A stretch of 64,000 bases of DNA from DASPKT01 sp035626475 (GTDB taxonomy: Bacteria > Pseudomonadota > Alphaproteobacteria > Azospirillales > Azospirillaceae). The translations under genes were made by a program, and so were the position numbers. Location of the stretch: the NCBI GenBank assembly GCA_035626475.1, contig DASPNP010000071.1, forward strand, positions 1-64,000, in the 5' to 3' direction. Position 1 is the first letter of the stretch, and each line of letters starts with the position of its first letter. Positions 18,695-26,959 of the stretch are shown one piece after another. Under the pieces are notes generated by a model that worked only from the letters and a program-made list of their open reading frames with translations, searched no databases and had not been told where the DNA came from.

Positions 18695-19882
18695 TCAGTG
18701 CACCCGCTCGACCGCCATCGCCGTGGCCTCGCCGCCGCCGATGCAGAGGCTCGCCACGCCGCGCTTCAAATCGTAGCGCTCCAGCGCGTTCAGCAGGGTG
18801 ACCAGCACGCGGGCGCCCGAGGCGCCGATCGGGTGGCCGAGCGCGCAGGCGCCACCATGGACGTTCACCTTGTCGTGCGGCAGGTCCAGCTCGCGCATCG
18901 CCGCCATGGTGACGACGGCGAAGGCCTCGTTGACCTCGTACAGGTCGACGTCGCGGGCGTGCCAGCCGGTCTTCTCCAGCAGCTTGCGCATGGCGCCGAC
19001 CGGCGCGGTGGTGAAGAGGTTCGGCGCCTGGGCGTGGCTGGCATGGCCGACGATGCGGGCCAGCACCTTCAGGCCGCGGCGGTCGGCTTCCGACTGGCGC
19101 ATCAGCACCAGCGCGGCGGCGCCGTCGGAGATGGAGCTGCTGTTGGCGGCCGTCACCGTGCCGTCCTTGGCGAAGGCCGGCTTCAGCGTCGGGATCTTCT
19201 CCGGCATGGCCTTCAGCGGCTGCTCGTCCTGGGCGATCTGAACGTCGCCCTTGCGGCCCTTCACCGTGACCGGCGTGATCTCGGCCGCGAACTTCTGCGT
19301 CTCGATCGCGTCCTTGGCCCGGCGCAGGCTCTCAAGGGCGTAGGCGTCCTGGGCGTCGCGGGTGAACTGGTAGAACTGGGCGCACTCCTCGGCAAAGGTG
19401 CCCATCAGGCGGCCCTTGTCGTAGGCGTCCTCCAGACCGTCCAGGAACATGTGGTCGGTCACCTTGCCGTGGCCGAGGCGGTAGCCGCCGCGCGCCTTGT
19501 CCAGCAGGTAGGGGGCGCTGGACATGCTCTCCATGCCGCCGGCCAGGCCGATGCCGATGGCCTCGGCCTTGATCAGGTCGTGGACCATCATGGCGGCCTT
19601 CATGCCGCTGCCGCACATCTTGTTGATGGTGGTGGCGGGCACCGACTGCGGCAGGCCGCCATGCAGCGCCGCCTGGCGGCCGGGCGCCTGGCCCTGGCCG
19701 GCCTGCAGCACGCAGCCCATCACCACCTCCTCGATCTCCTCGGGGGTGACGCCGGCGCGCTCGACGGCGGCGCGGACGGCGGCGGCACCCAGCTCGGGGG
19801 CGGTCAGGGTGGCGAAGTCGCCCATGAGCCCGCCCATGGCGGTGCGGGCGGCGCCGACGATGACGATCGGATCAACGGACAT
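18695..19882 (-). CDS. Acetyl-CoA C-acetyltransferase (thiolase)
   Basis: A 395-residue thiolase with the acyl-accepting Cys90 in INKMCGSGMKA, the NEAFAV motif, His350 in GACALGHPIGASGAR and the proton-relay Cys380 in CIGGGEA. It interconverts two acetyl-CoA with acetoacetyl-CoA, or thiolyses 3-ketoacyl-CoA. The length and motifs are those of the PhaA/AtoB class. It would complete use of the acetoacetate made by HMG-CoA lyase once that is activated, or feed polyhydroxybutyrate synthesis; the choice cannot be made here. A MAPEG-like gene ends 18 bases upstream and may share its transcript. Confidence 0.93.
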   Translation of the reverse strand: MSVDPIVIVGAARTAMGGLMGDFATLTAPELGAAAVRAAVERAGVTPEEIEEVVMGCVLQAGQGQAPGRQAALHGGLPQSVPATTINKMCGSGMKAAMMVHDLIKAEAIGIGLAGGMESMSSAPYLLDKARGGYRLGHGKVTDHMFLDGLEDAYDKGRLMGTFAEECAQFYQFTRDAQDAYALESLRRAKDAIETQKFAAEITPVTVKGRKGDVQIAQDEQPLKAMPEKIPTLKPAFAKDGTVTAANSSSISDGAAALVLMRQSEADRRGLKVLARIVGHASHAQAPNLFTTAPVGAMRKLLEKTGWHARDVDLYEVNEAFAVVTMAAMRELDLPHDKVNVHGGACALGHPIGASGARVLVTLLNALERYDLKRGVASLCIGGGEATAMAVERVH

Positions 19883-19900
19883 AGGGGTCTCTCCAGTTTA

Positions 19901-20293
19901 TCAGCGCAGGAAATCGAGGATCAGGATCAGGGAGCCCGCCAGCAGCACCAGCCAGGTCGCGATGATGCCGGCGAAGCGGCCGGGCGACCGGTTGGGATTG
20001 CGCGAGAAGCCCCAGGCGTGCAGCACGCGGCCGACCGCCAGGGCGCCGCCCAGCGCGTGCACCAGCCAGGCGGGATGGCCGGTGAGCTCCACCAGCAGCA
20101 CCATCAGCAGGCAAAGCGGCACATACTCGACGAAGTTGGCCTGCACGCGCATCGCCTGGACCAGCTCGGGCCGGCCGCCGTCGCCGATGCCGACCTTGAA
20201 GCGCAGCCGGAAATGGCTGACGCGGTAGGACAGGGCCAGCAGCACCAATCCCAGGATGCCGGCATAGAGCGGCGTGATCGCGACGGCGGGCAT
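19901..20293 (-). CDS. MAPEG family membrane protein
   Basis: A 130-residue protein with four hydrophobic segments and the family hallmarks RVQANFVEYVPLCLLMV and VGRVLHAWGFSRNP. MAPEG proteins include membrane glutathione transferases and leukotriene synthases; the bacterial YecN-like members have no firmly known role. The active Arg and Asn of the RxxxNxxE pattern are visible in RVQANFVE. It lies 18 bases before the thiolase on the same strand. Confidence 0.85.
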   Translation of the reverse strand: MPAVAITPLYAGILGLVLLALSYRVSHFRLRFKVGIGDGGRPELVQAMRVQANFVEYVPLCLLMVLLVELTGHPAWLVHALGGALAVGRVLHAWGFSRNPNRSPGRFAGIIATWLVLLAGSLILILDFLR

Positions 20294-20328
20294 TCCCCCT
20301 CCCCTTTTCCTCTTGGTTGGGGCGGACC

Positions 20329-21273
20329 TTAGCCGATCCGGGCGGGGCGGTCGATGGACGCCCTTTCAAGGCGGCCATTCGCGGAACCGCTGGTCCGGGG
20401 CGACGCGACAAAGGCCGCGATCTCGGCCACCACGGCGGCATCGGCGAGGACGCGGCGGTGCCCCAGTCCCTCGGCCAGATGCACCCGCGACCCGCGCCAG
20501 GCGGCGGCGGTCTCCAGCGAGGCGCTGACCGGCGCCACGCGGTCGTCGGTGGAATGCACCAGCAGGGCCGGCACCGACATGGTGGCGCCCAGGGCCGGCA
20601 GGCTGAGATCGACGAAGGGCGCGCTGCGCCGCTCCAGGATGGCGAACATCTCCACCCGCTCCTCGGCGTCCAACTTGTTCGCGGCGGCGGCCTTGGCGGC
20701 GTAGCGCACCGGATCGGCCGGCAGCCCGACCATCGCCACCCGGCCGGCGCTCAAACCGTCCCGCAGCGCCAGCATCAGCGCCACCGCGCCCATGGAATGG
20801 GCGACCACACCATGCACCGGGCCGGCGGCGTCGGCGACGGCGCGCAGGGCGCGGGCCATCTCCGGCACGCTGGTCTCCTCGCCGGCCGAGCGGCCGTGGC
20901 CGGGCGCGTCGAAGGCGACGACACGGAAGCCCTTGGCCAGCAGCGGCTCGACCAGCGCGTACATGTCCCATTGCTGGCCGGACCAGCCGTGCAGCAGCAG
21001 CACCGACGGCGCGCCGGGCGTGCCCCAGCTGCGGGCGTTCAGATGAACAGGCCAGCCCGGCACCGCCAGCGGCTGCGAGCCGCCGCCCGGCTCCGCCAGC
21101 ATCGGCGGCGGCACCACGCGCGTCGGCACCAGGAACTCGCGCGCGGCATGCTCGGCGGCGGAGTGGACGGCATGCGCGTGCAGCGCGCCGAGGATGCGGC
21201 CGATCGGGCCTATGCCATCATTATGACGAACGTTCGTGCTATTTTCTGAGCCGGTCTGGGTGATGCAGGCCAT
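20329..21273 (-). CDS. Alpha/beta-fold hydrolase
   Basis: A 314-residue hydrolase with LLLHGWSGQQWDM forming the oxyanion region, the nucleophile Ser160 in VVAHSMGAVAL, a likely acid in HSTDDRVAP and a His in GLGHRRVL. No signal peptide is obvious. The ATG at 21273 is well supported by GGAGGA nine bases upstream. Unusually, the 12-base palindrome ACGAACGTTCGT lies inside codons 13-16. The gene follows a TetR regulator by 54 bases on the same strand, so it is probably the regulator's target. The substrate is unknown. Confidence 0.88.
   Translation of the reverse strand: MACITQTGSENSTNVRHNDGIGPIGRILGALHAHAVHSAAEHAAREFLVPTRVVPPPMLAEPGGGSQPLAVPGWPVHLNARSWGTPGAPSVLLLHGWSGQQWDMYALVEPLLAKGFRVVAFDAPGHGRSAGEETSVPEMARALRAVADAAGPVHGVVAHSMGAVALMLALRDGLSAGRVAMVGLPADPVRYAAKAAAANKLDAEERVEMFAILERRSAPFVDLSLPALGATMSVPALLVHSTDDRVAPVSASLETAAAWRGSRVHLAEGLGHRRVLADAAVVAEIAAFVASPRTSGSANGRLERASIDRPARIG
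21226..21237. promoter_or_regulatory. Operator-like perfect palindrome inside the hydrolase gene
   Basis: ACGAACGTTCGT is a perfect 12-base palindrome that resembles sites used by TetR-family regulators. It lies within the first 50 bases of the hydrolase coding sequence and shares the ACGAAC core with the site upstream of tetR at 22013-22032. Confidence 0.5.
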
Positions 21274-21327
21274 GGCTTGGGTCCTCCGGTTAGGGTCGGC
21301 GCCGCCAGGGGCGCCGGCCGGATGGGG

Positions 21328-21981
21328 TCAGTGTGTCTGGTGGGCGCAGGCGTTGCTGATGGACTCGACCGTCCGGCCCGGCGCCAGCGACCGGCCGATC
21401 AGGCCGGAGACGGCGGTGCAGGCCCAGCGGTCGGCCTCGGGATGGCCCAGCAGGCGCCGGGTCAGGGAATGGGCGAAACCGACGCCCAGCATCTCGAAGG
21501 CGAACTGGTCGGGATCGAGATCCTCGCGGAAGTGCCCCTCGATGACGGCGCGCCGGGCGCACTCCGACACGAAGGCGCGGAGCTTCTCCTGCGAGGCGGC
21601 GATGTAGTCGCGCAGCGGCCCGGGCTTGTCGTCCAGCTCCAAGCTGGCGGACAGCATCGGGCAGCCGCCGGGCAGCGGGCTGTCGCGCAGCCAGGCGACC
21701 CAGTTCTCGCAGAGCGCCTTGATGCGCGGCAGCCCGCGGGGCTGGGCGGTGGCGGGGCGGATGACGCGGAGCGTGAACATCTCCACCGCCTCCTCCAGCA
21801 CCGCCTGCTGCAGCTGCTCCTTGGAGCCGAAATGGGCGAAGAGGCCGCTCTTGGACATGCCCGTCCGCTCGGCCAGGCTGCCGATGGTCAGGCCGGCCAG
21901 CCCGTCGGTGCTGGTCAGCGCCAGCGCCTCCCCGAGAATGACCGCCCGCGTCCGCTCGCCCTTGCTCTCGCCCCTGCTCAT
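21328..21981 (-). CDS. TetR/AcrR family transcriptional regulator
   Basis: A 217-residue regulator. The N-terminal helix-turn-helix spans roughly residues 8-60, with the typical LTIGSLAERTGMSKSGLFAH and FGSKEQLQQAVL. The C-terminal ligand domain includes GGCPMLSASLELDDKPGPLR, which resembles the TetR_C group found with YxaF/LmrA-like regulators. A strong palindrome just upstream suggests autoregulation. The downstream hydrolase is the likely co-regulated partner. The ligand is unknown. Confidence 0.92.
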   Translation of the reverse strand: MSRGESKGERTRAVILGEALALTSTDGLAGLTIGSLAERTGMSKSGLFAHFGSKEQLQQAVLEEAVEMFTLRVIRPATAQPRGLPRIKALCENWVAWLRDSPLPGGCPMLSASLELDDKPGPLRDYIAASQEKLRAFVSECARRAVIEGHFREDLDPDQFAFEMLGVGFAHSLTRRLLGHPEADRWACTAVSGLIGRSLAPGRTVESISNACAHQTH

Positions 21982-22012
21982 GGAAGCCCACCTCCGTTGC
22001 TGTGGGAGATTA

Positions 22013-22032
22013 AAACGAACGGTCGTTCTTTT
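22013..22032. promoter_or_regulatory. Probable TetR operator upstream of tetR
   Basis: The arms AAA-C-GAACG and CGTTC-T-TTT surround a GT centre, giving a 20-base palindrome with one mismatched pair. It lies 31 bases upstream of the tetR start, in an AT-rich patch likely to hold the promoter. The core resembles the second palindrome at 21226-21237. Confidence 0.65.
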
Positions 22033-22230
22033 GTCAACAGGTGATTCGTTCCGGGCGGCTGCGACGGGGGCGCGGCCGTATTACCCCGCAATATGGCCCT
22101 TCCGTCACTTTCCCTTCGCCCTTCCCGCGCCATTGTTGGAGCGGGCCGCTGCCCGGCCGCCGGATGCCGGGAGCGATGCCGCATGTCGGCTTTCCGCGCC
22201 CGCGGGGAGCCGGGGGGAGAACAAGGAGAG

Positions 22231-23076
22231 ATGAGCATGATCAGCAAGTTCGGCCGCATCGCGCTGGGCGCGGGCCTCGCGGCCTTCGCGGCGGGCCCTG
22301 CCCTGGCGCAGGGCGGCTCCGGCTGGACCGGCGGCTATGTCGGCGTCCATGCCGGCTACGGCTTCCAGTCCGGCGGCGGCGGCGAGACCGTGCAGTTCGA
22401 CACGAACCTGGACGGGGCCTTCACCGACACGGTCCGCACCGGCGCCGGCGCCGACGCCTTCTCGCCCGGCTTCTGCGGCGCGACCGCCCGGGGCCGCAGC
22501 GCCGCGGAGGGCTGCCGCAAGGATGATGACGGCTACGATCTCGGCCTGCGCGCCGGCTTCGATTCCGACCTGGGCGGCCTCGTTCTCGGCGGCGTGGTCG
22601 ACGTCAGCTACATCGATGTGCAGGACGGGGTGACCGCCTTCAGCGTCACGCCCGCCTCCTACAGCTTCTCGCGCGAGCTGGAGCTCCTGGCGGCAGCCCG
22701 GCTGCGGGCCGGCTTCGGCGCGGCCGGCTTCCTGGTCTACGCCACCGGCGGCGGCGCCTGGGGCGAGATCGACCACAGCTTCGCCACGACCAACGCCGCC
22801 AACTCCTTCACCCCGCGCGGCGGCGACGACGCCTGGGGCTACCAGATCGGCGCCGGCGCGGAGACGATGTTCGCGCAAGGCCTCTCGGTCGGCGTCGAGT
22901 ACCTGTACACGACGCTGAAGGACAAGGGCTACGTGGTGCGCACCGGTCCCGGCACGGCCCCGCCCACCAACCCCTTCCTGCTGGTCAACCCGCAGGGAAC
23001 CGACATGCGCCGCGCGGAGAAGGATTTCGACTTCTCCACCGTGCGCCTGACCGTCACCTATCGCTTCGGCGGCTGA
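22231..23076 (+). CDS. Outer-membrane beta-barrel protein (opacity/Omp25-like)
   Basis: A 281-residue exported protein. The signal peptide runs to about residue 27 (FAAGPALAQG). The mature part starts WTGGYVGVHAGYGFQSGG and continues as amphipathic strands of an eight-stranded barrel, ending in the aromatic strand VRLTVTYRFGG. This fits the outer-membrane beta-barrel family related to Omp25 and Omp31. The ATG at 22231 follows AAGGAGAG closely, so it is chosen over the longer frame to 22093. Two cysteines (FCGATARG and EGCRKDDDG) could form a disulphide in an extracellular loop. Confidence 0.88.
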   Translation: MSMISKFGRIALGAGLAAFAAGPALAQGGSGWTGGYVGVHAGYGFQSGGGGETVQFDTNLDGAFTDTVRTGAGADAFSPGFCGATARGRSAAEGCRKDDDGYDLGLRAGFDSDLGGLVLGGVVDVSYIDVQDGVTAFSVTPASYSFSRELELLAAARLRAGFGAAGFLVYATGGGAWGEIDHSFATTNAANSFTPRGGDDAWGYQIGAGAETMFAQGLSVGVEYLYTTLKDKGYVVRTGPGTAPPTNPFLLVNPQGTDMRRAEKDFDFSTVRLTVTYRFGG

Positions 23077-23187
23077 CCCGCCGCCGGCCGCCCGCCGCGG
23101 CTTTTCGCTCCGTCCGGGGTGATCCGCGGCGGGATCGGCTGTTGAGCCCCGGTGAGAGACATACCGTCACCGGGGGGATAGCCGATC

Positions 23188-23979
23188 ATGACGCCGGATG
23201 AGGAACGCCTGCTCAACGACCTGCTGGAGCGCCTGAGGCGCTCGCCGGCGGGAGAGATCGACCGGGCCGCTGAGGCCGCCATCATGGGGGCCGTGCGCGA
23301 GCGGCCGGACCTGCCCTACATGATGGCCCAGACCATCATCATGCAGGACTTCGCCCTGCGCGACGCCCAGACCCGCATCCAGGAGATGGAGCGCCAGGCC
23401 AAGGGCGGCGGCGGCAGCTTCCTGGCCGGCGCCTGGGGCAACCGCGGCCCCGGCATGGCGCGGGCCGGCGGCTACGGCGCCAACGCCGGCGGCCATGCCC
23501 ATACCGGCGGCGGCCACGCCGGCGGCTATTCCAGCGGCCCCTGGGGCCCGCCGCCCATGCCCGGCCAGTACGGCAGCGGCTACGGTTACGGCACCGGCTT
23601 CGGCGGCTTCCCCGGCCATCCCGGCATGCAGGGCGGCGGCTTCCTGCGCTCGGCCGCGGCGACGGCGGCCGGCGTGGTCGGCGGGGCGCTGCTGCTGAAC
23701 AGCCTGCAGGGCATGTTCGGGCCCGACGTGGTGGTGCATGAGCATATCCATCAGGACGGGCAGGACGACCCCGCCGGCGGCCAGGACGGCATGGCCGGCG
23801 ACCAGGCCTTCGCCGACCAGGATCCGGGGGTCGATCCCGGCGCCGACCCGGGGGGCGACGCCGTCCAGGCCGCCGACTACGATCCCGGCGCGGATCACGG
23901 CGCGGACCCCGGGGGCGACATGGGGAGCGACTTCGGCGGGGACGGGGGCGGCGATTTCGGCGGCGACGAGATGATCTGA
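23188..23979 (+). CDS. DUF2076 family protein
   Basis: A 263-residue protein with the DUF2076 start MTPDEERLLNDLLERLRR and the helical IMQDFALRDAQTRIQEME region. A Gly-rich linker follows (about residues 75-150), then a hydrophobic segment AAATAAGVVGGALLLNSLQG. The C-terminal tail of about 85 residues is almost entirely Asp, Gly, Ala and Pro. The family is often described as periplasmic ligand-binding-sensor-like, but its role is not established. No signal peptide is seen at the N-terminus. It is a single gene with no clear operon partner. Confidence 0.88.
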   Translation: MTPDEERLLNDLLERLRRSPAGEIDRAAEAAIMGAVRERPDLPYMMAQTIIMQDFALRDAQTRIQEMERQAKGGGGSFLAGAWGNRGPGMARAGGYGANAGGHAHTGGGHAGGYSSGPWGPPPMPGQYGSGYGYGTGFGGFPGHPGMQGGGFLRSAAATAAGVVGGALLLNSLQGMFGPDVVVHEHIHQDGQDDPAGGQDGMAGDQAFADQDPGVDPGADPGGDAVQAADYDPGADHGADPGGDMGSDFGGDGGGDFGGDEMI

Positions 23980-24075
23980 ACCGTACGCCCGGCCGCCGGG
24001 CTGCGGTCGGCATGGCGGCGCCGCACGGCTTCGCTTATAAGGGGTACTCCCGGGAGCGACGCGGACGGAGCCGCC

Positions 24076-24477
24076 ATGTCAGCCGCCTTCATGCGCAAGA
24101 CCTTCGCCGCCGGCGAGCTGATCTTCGCCCAGGGCGAACCGGGCGACAGCCTCTACGTCGTCGAGGCCGGGAGCGTCCGCATCTGGAGCGGCGACCCCGA
24201 CAAGCCCACGATCATCGGCTATGTCGAGCCCGGCGGTGTCTTCGGCGAGATGGCGATCTTCGACAAGCAGCCGCGCATGGCGAGCGCCAGCGCCCTGACC
24301 GAGGCGACGGTCATGCGCATGCCGGCCAGCGTGCTGCGCCAGAGCCTCTACGGCGCCGACCCGCTGCTGCAGCAGCTGGTGCAGATCCTCATCAACAACA
24401 TCCGCGGCATGGCCCGGCGCCTCGCCGACATGGAGCGCAAGCTGGCGGCGCAGCAGCCGGCCCCTCCCCGCGAATAG
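24076..24477 (+). CDS. Stand-alone cyclic nucleotide-binding domain protein
   Basis: A 133-residue protein consisting of one cNMP-binding beta-roll. The phosphate-binding cassette reads FGEMAIFDKQPRMASASA near residues 55-75, and a helical tail NNIRGMARRLADMERKL follows. There is no DNA-binding domain, so it is not a Crp-type factor. The cassette has a Met where the nucleotide-contacting Arg often sits (PRMASASA versus PRSATA), so cyclic nucleotide binding is uncertain. It is followed 72 bases later by a permease gene on the same strand. Confidence 0.88.
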   Translation: MSAAFMRKTFAAGELIFAQGEPGDSLYVVEAGSVRIWSGDPDKPTIIGYVEPGGVFGEMAIFDKQPRMASASALTEATVMRMPASVLRQSLYGADPLLQQLVQILINNIRGMARRLADMERKLAAQQPAPPRE

Positions 24478-24549
24478 GCGCGCGGCACCGCCGGGCTACC
24501 GCTCCGGCGGAGGGCCGGAACAAGGCCACCTTCCGCGCGGTTCCCGGGC

Positions 24550-25641
24550 ATGACCGACCGCGCCCTCCCCTCCCCCGGCCATGCCGATGCCGAGCCCGGC
24601 GAGCGCCGCTATGTCAGGCGCGTGCTGATCGCGCTGGGGCTGACGGCGCTGGCGGGGCTCGCCTGGCTGACCCGCGACGTGCTGCTGCTGCTGTTCGGCG
24701 CGGTGCTGGTGGCGGTGGCGCTCCGCGGCGCCGCCGACCTGCTGCGGAAGGTTGTTCCGGTTCCGGAACGGCCGGCGATCCTGCTGGTGGTCCTGATCCT
24801 GCTGGTGGCGGCGGCCGGCGGCACGTTATTGCTCGGCACCACGATCTCCACCCAGGCGACGGAGTTGACCCGGACCCTGCCGGAAAGCCTGGACAAGCTG
24901 GAGCAGGCCCTGGGGCAGACCGGCTGGGGCCGTCAGGCGCTGGGCGCGCTGGGCGATCTCCGGGAAGCCGGCGCCGACACCGGCCAGATGGGCCAGCTGG
25001 TCAACCGGGCGGCCAAGTTCCTGATGTCGCTGGCCTCGGCGCTGGGCAACCTGCTGCTGATCCTGTTCGCCGGGCTCTACCTCGCCCTGCAGCCCAACCT
25101 CTACAAGGCCGGGCTGCGCCACCTGACGCCCAAGGGCAAGCGCGGCCGGCTGATGGAGACGATGGACGAGGCCGGCAAAGCCCTGCGCGGCTGGCTGCTC
25201 GGCACGGGACTGGCGATGCTGCTGGTGGGGGCGCTGACCACCGCCGGGCTCTACGCGCTGGGGGTGCCCGGCGCGCTGGCGCTGGGCCTGCTGGCGGGGC
25301 TGCTGGAATTCGTTCCGGTAGCGGGCCCGATCCTGGCCGCCCTGCCCGCCGTGCTGCTGGCCTTCCTGGCCGGGCCGGAGCAGGCGCTGTGGGTCGCCCT
25401 CTTCTACCTCGCCCTGCAGCAGGTCGAGGGCAACCTGCTGCAGCCCGTCATCCAGCGCCGGGTGGCCGCCGTGCCGCCGGTTGTGACGCTGTTCTCGCTG
25501 CTGGTCTTCGGCAGCCTGTTCGGCCCGCTGGGGGTGGTGTTCGCGGTGCCGCTGGCGGTGGTGGCGATGGTCTTCGTCAACCGCTTCTACGTCGAGGACG
25601 CGCTCGGCGATCCGAACGCGCCCTCTGTGGCAAAGGATTAG
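24550..25641 (+). CDS. AI-2E family transporter
   Basis: A 363-residue polytopic membrane protein of the AI-2E/PerM family. Paired N-terminal hydrophobic segments (residues 20-80) precede a cytosolic or periplasmic loop of about 90 residues and then C-terminal membrane helices. The conserved LEFVPVAGPILAALPA and QQVEGNLLQPVIQRR are present. Members are proposed permeases for small molecules; few have known substrates. Its stop codon overlaps the stop of the convergent isovaleryl-CoA dehydrogenase gene in a shared TTAG. Confidence 0.9.
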   Translation: MTDRALPSPGHADAEPGERRYVRRVLIALGLTALAGLAWLTRDVLLLLFGAVLVAVALRGAADLLRKVVPVPERPAILLVVLILLVAAAGGTLLLGTTISTQATELTRTLPESLDKLEQALGQTGWGRQALGALGDLREAGADTGQMGQLVNRAAKFLMSLASALGNLLLILFAGLYLALQPNLYKAGLRHLTPKGKRGRLMETMDEAGKALRGWLLGTGLAMLLVGALTTAGLYALGVPGALALGLLAGLLEFVPVAGPILAALPAVLLAFLAGPEQALWVALFYLALQQVEGNLLQPVIQRRVAAVPPVVTLFSLLVFGSLFGPLGVVFAVPLAVVAMVFVNRFYVEDALGDPNAPSVAKD

Positions 25642-26810
25642 GCCGTCTCCTTGAACAGCTCGCGGCCGATCAGCATGCGGCGGATCTCGCTGGTGCCGGC
25701 GCCGATCTCGTAGAGCTTGGCGTCGCGCAGCAGGCGGCCCGTCGGGTAGTCGTTGATGTAGCCGTTGCCGCCCAGGACCTGGATGGCGTCCAGCGCGCAC
25801 TGCGTGGCCTTCTCGGCCGCCAGCAGGATGGCGCCGGCGGCGTCCTTGCGGGTGATCTTCTTCTGGTCGGCGGCGCGGCCCACCGCATAGACGTAGGCGC
25901 GGCAGGAGTTCAGGGCGACATACATGTCGGCGACCTTGCCCTGGATGAACTGGAACTCGCCGATCGCCTGGCCGAACTGCTTGCGCTCGTGGATGTAGGG
26001 CACGACCACGTCCAGGCAGGCCTGCATGATGCCCAGCGGGCCGGCGGCCAGCACGGCGCGCTCATAATCCAGGCCGCTCATCAGCACGCGGACACCGCCG
26101 CCGACCTGGCCCAGCACGTTCTCCTCTGGGACCTCGCAATCCTCGAACACCAGCTCGCCGGTGTGGCTGCCGCGCATGCCGAGCTTGTCCAGCTTCTGGG
26201 CGACGGAAAAGCCCTTGAAGCCCTTCTCGATCAGGAAGGCGGTGATGCCCTTCGGGCCGCCGGCCGGGTCGGTCTTGGCATAGACCACGAGCGTGTCGGC
26301 GTCCGGGCCGTTGGTGATCCACATCTTGGTGCCGTTCAGCACGTACCGGTCGCCGCGCTTGTCGGCCCGCAGCTTCATCGAGACGACGTCGGACCCGGCG
26401 CCCGGCTCGCTCATGGCGAGCGCGCCGACATGCTCGCCGGTGACGAGCTTGGGCAGGTAGCGGTCCTTCTGGGCGGCGCTGCCGTTCAGGCGGATCTGGT
26501 TGACGCACAGGTTGGAGTGGGCGCCGTAGCTGAGGCCCACCGAGGCGGACGCGCGGCTGATCTCCTCCATCGCCACCATGTGCTCGACATAGCCGAGCCC
26601 GGCCCCGCCATACTCCTCCTCCGCCGTGATGCCGAGGACGCCCAGGTCGCCCATCTTGCGCCAGAGGTCCATGGGGAACTGGTCGGTGCGGTCGATCTCG
26701 GCGGCGCGCGGCGCGATCTCGTCGGAGGCGAAGCTGCGCACCTGGTCGCGGATCATGTCGGCGGTGTCGCCCAGGCCGTAGTCCAGCGACGGAATGGAGT
26801 TGAGGATCAT
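25638..26810 (-). CDS. ivd: Isovaleryl-CoA dehydrogenase
   Basis: A 390-residue FAD-dependent acyl-CoA dehydrogenase that oxidises isovaleryl-CoA to 3-methylcrotonyl-CoA, the step before MCC. The sequence contains MSEPGAGSDVVSMKLRA, MWITNGPDADTLVVYAKT, GLDYERAVLAAGPLG with the catalytic Glu of this subfamily, and the C-terminal YEIGAGTSEIRRMLIGREL. The YERAVLA placement of Glu is the isovaleryl type rather than the short-chain type. The ATG at 26810 fits homologues; a longer frame to 26948 is leader noise. It is 16 kb from the MCC cluster. It stands alone, downstream of the TonB-receptor terminator. Confidence 0.93.
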   Translation of the reverse strand: MILNSIPSLDYGLGDTADMIRDQVRSFASDEIAPRAAEIDRTDQFPMDLWRKMGDLGVLGITAEEEYGGAGLGYVEHMVAMEEISRASASVGLSYGAHSNLCVNQIRLNGSAAQKDRYLPKLVTGEHVGALAMSEPGAGSDVVSMKLRADKRGDRYVLNGTKMWITNGPDADTLVVYAKTDPAGGPKGITAFLIEKGFKGFSVAQKLDKLGMRGSHTGELVFEDCEVPEENVLGQVGGGVRVLMSGLDYERAVLAAGPLGIMQACLDVVVPYIHERKQFGQAIGEFQFIQGKVADMYVALNSCRAYVYAVGRAADQKKITRKDAAGAILLAAEKATQCALDAIQVLGGNGYINDYPTGRLLRDAKLYEIGAGTSEIRRMLIGRELFKETA

Positions 26811-26865
26811 GGCGGCGTGTCTCTCCCGGAAGGGTTCTTTGCCCGGACCATAGCCGGGACCATGC

Positions 26866-26900
26866 GCAAAAGAAAAGGGCCGCGGCATGCGCCGCGGCCC
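26866..26900 (-). terminator. Rho-independent terminator of the TonB-receptor gene
   Basis: On the minus strand, GGGCCGCGGC and GCCGCGGCCC pair around a four-base loop and are followed by TTTTCTTTTG. It lies about 60 bases after the receptor stop and before the ivd start. Confidence 0.88.
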
Positions 26901-26959
26901 TCTCCCGACCTTGGGCCCGGGCCGCCCCTGGCGGGACGGCCCGGTCACTCGGGCACGAC

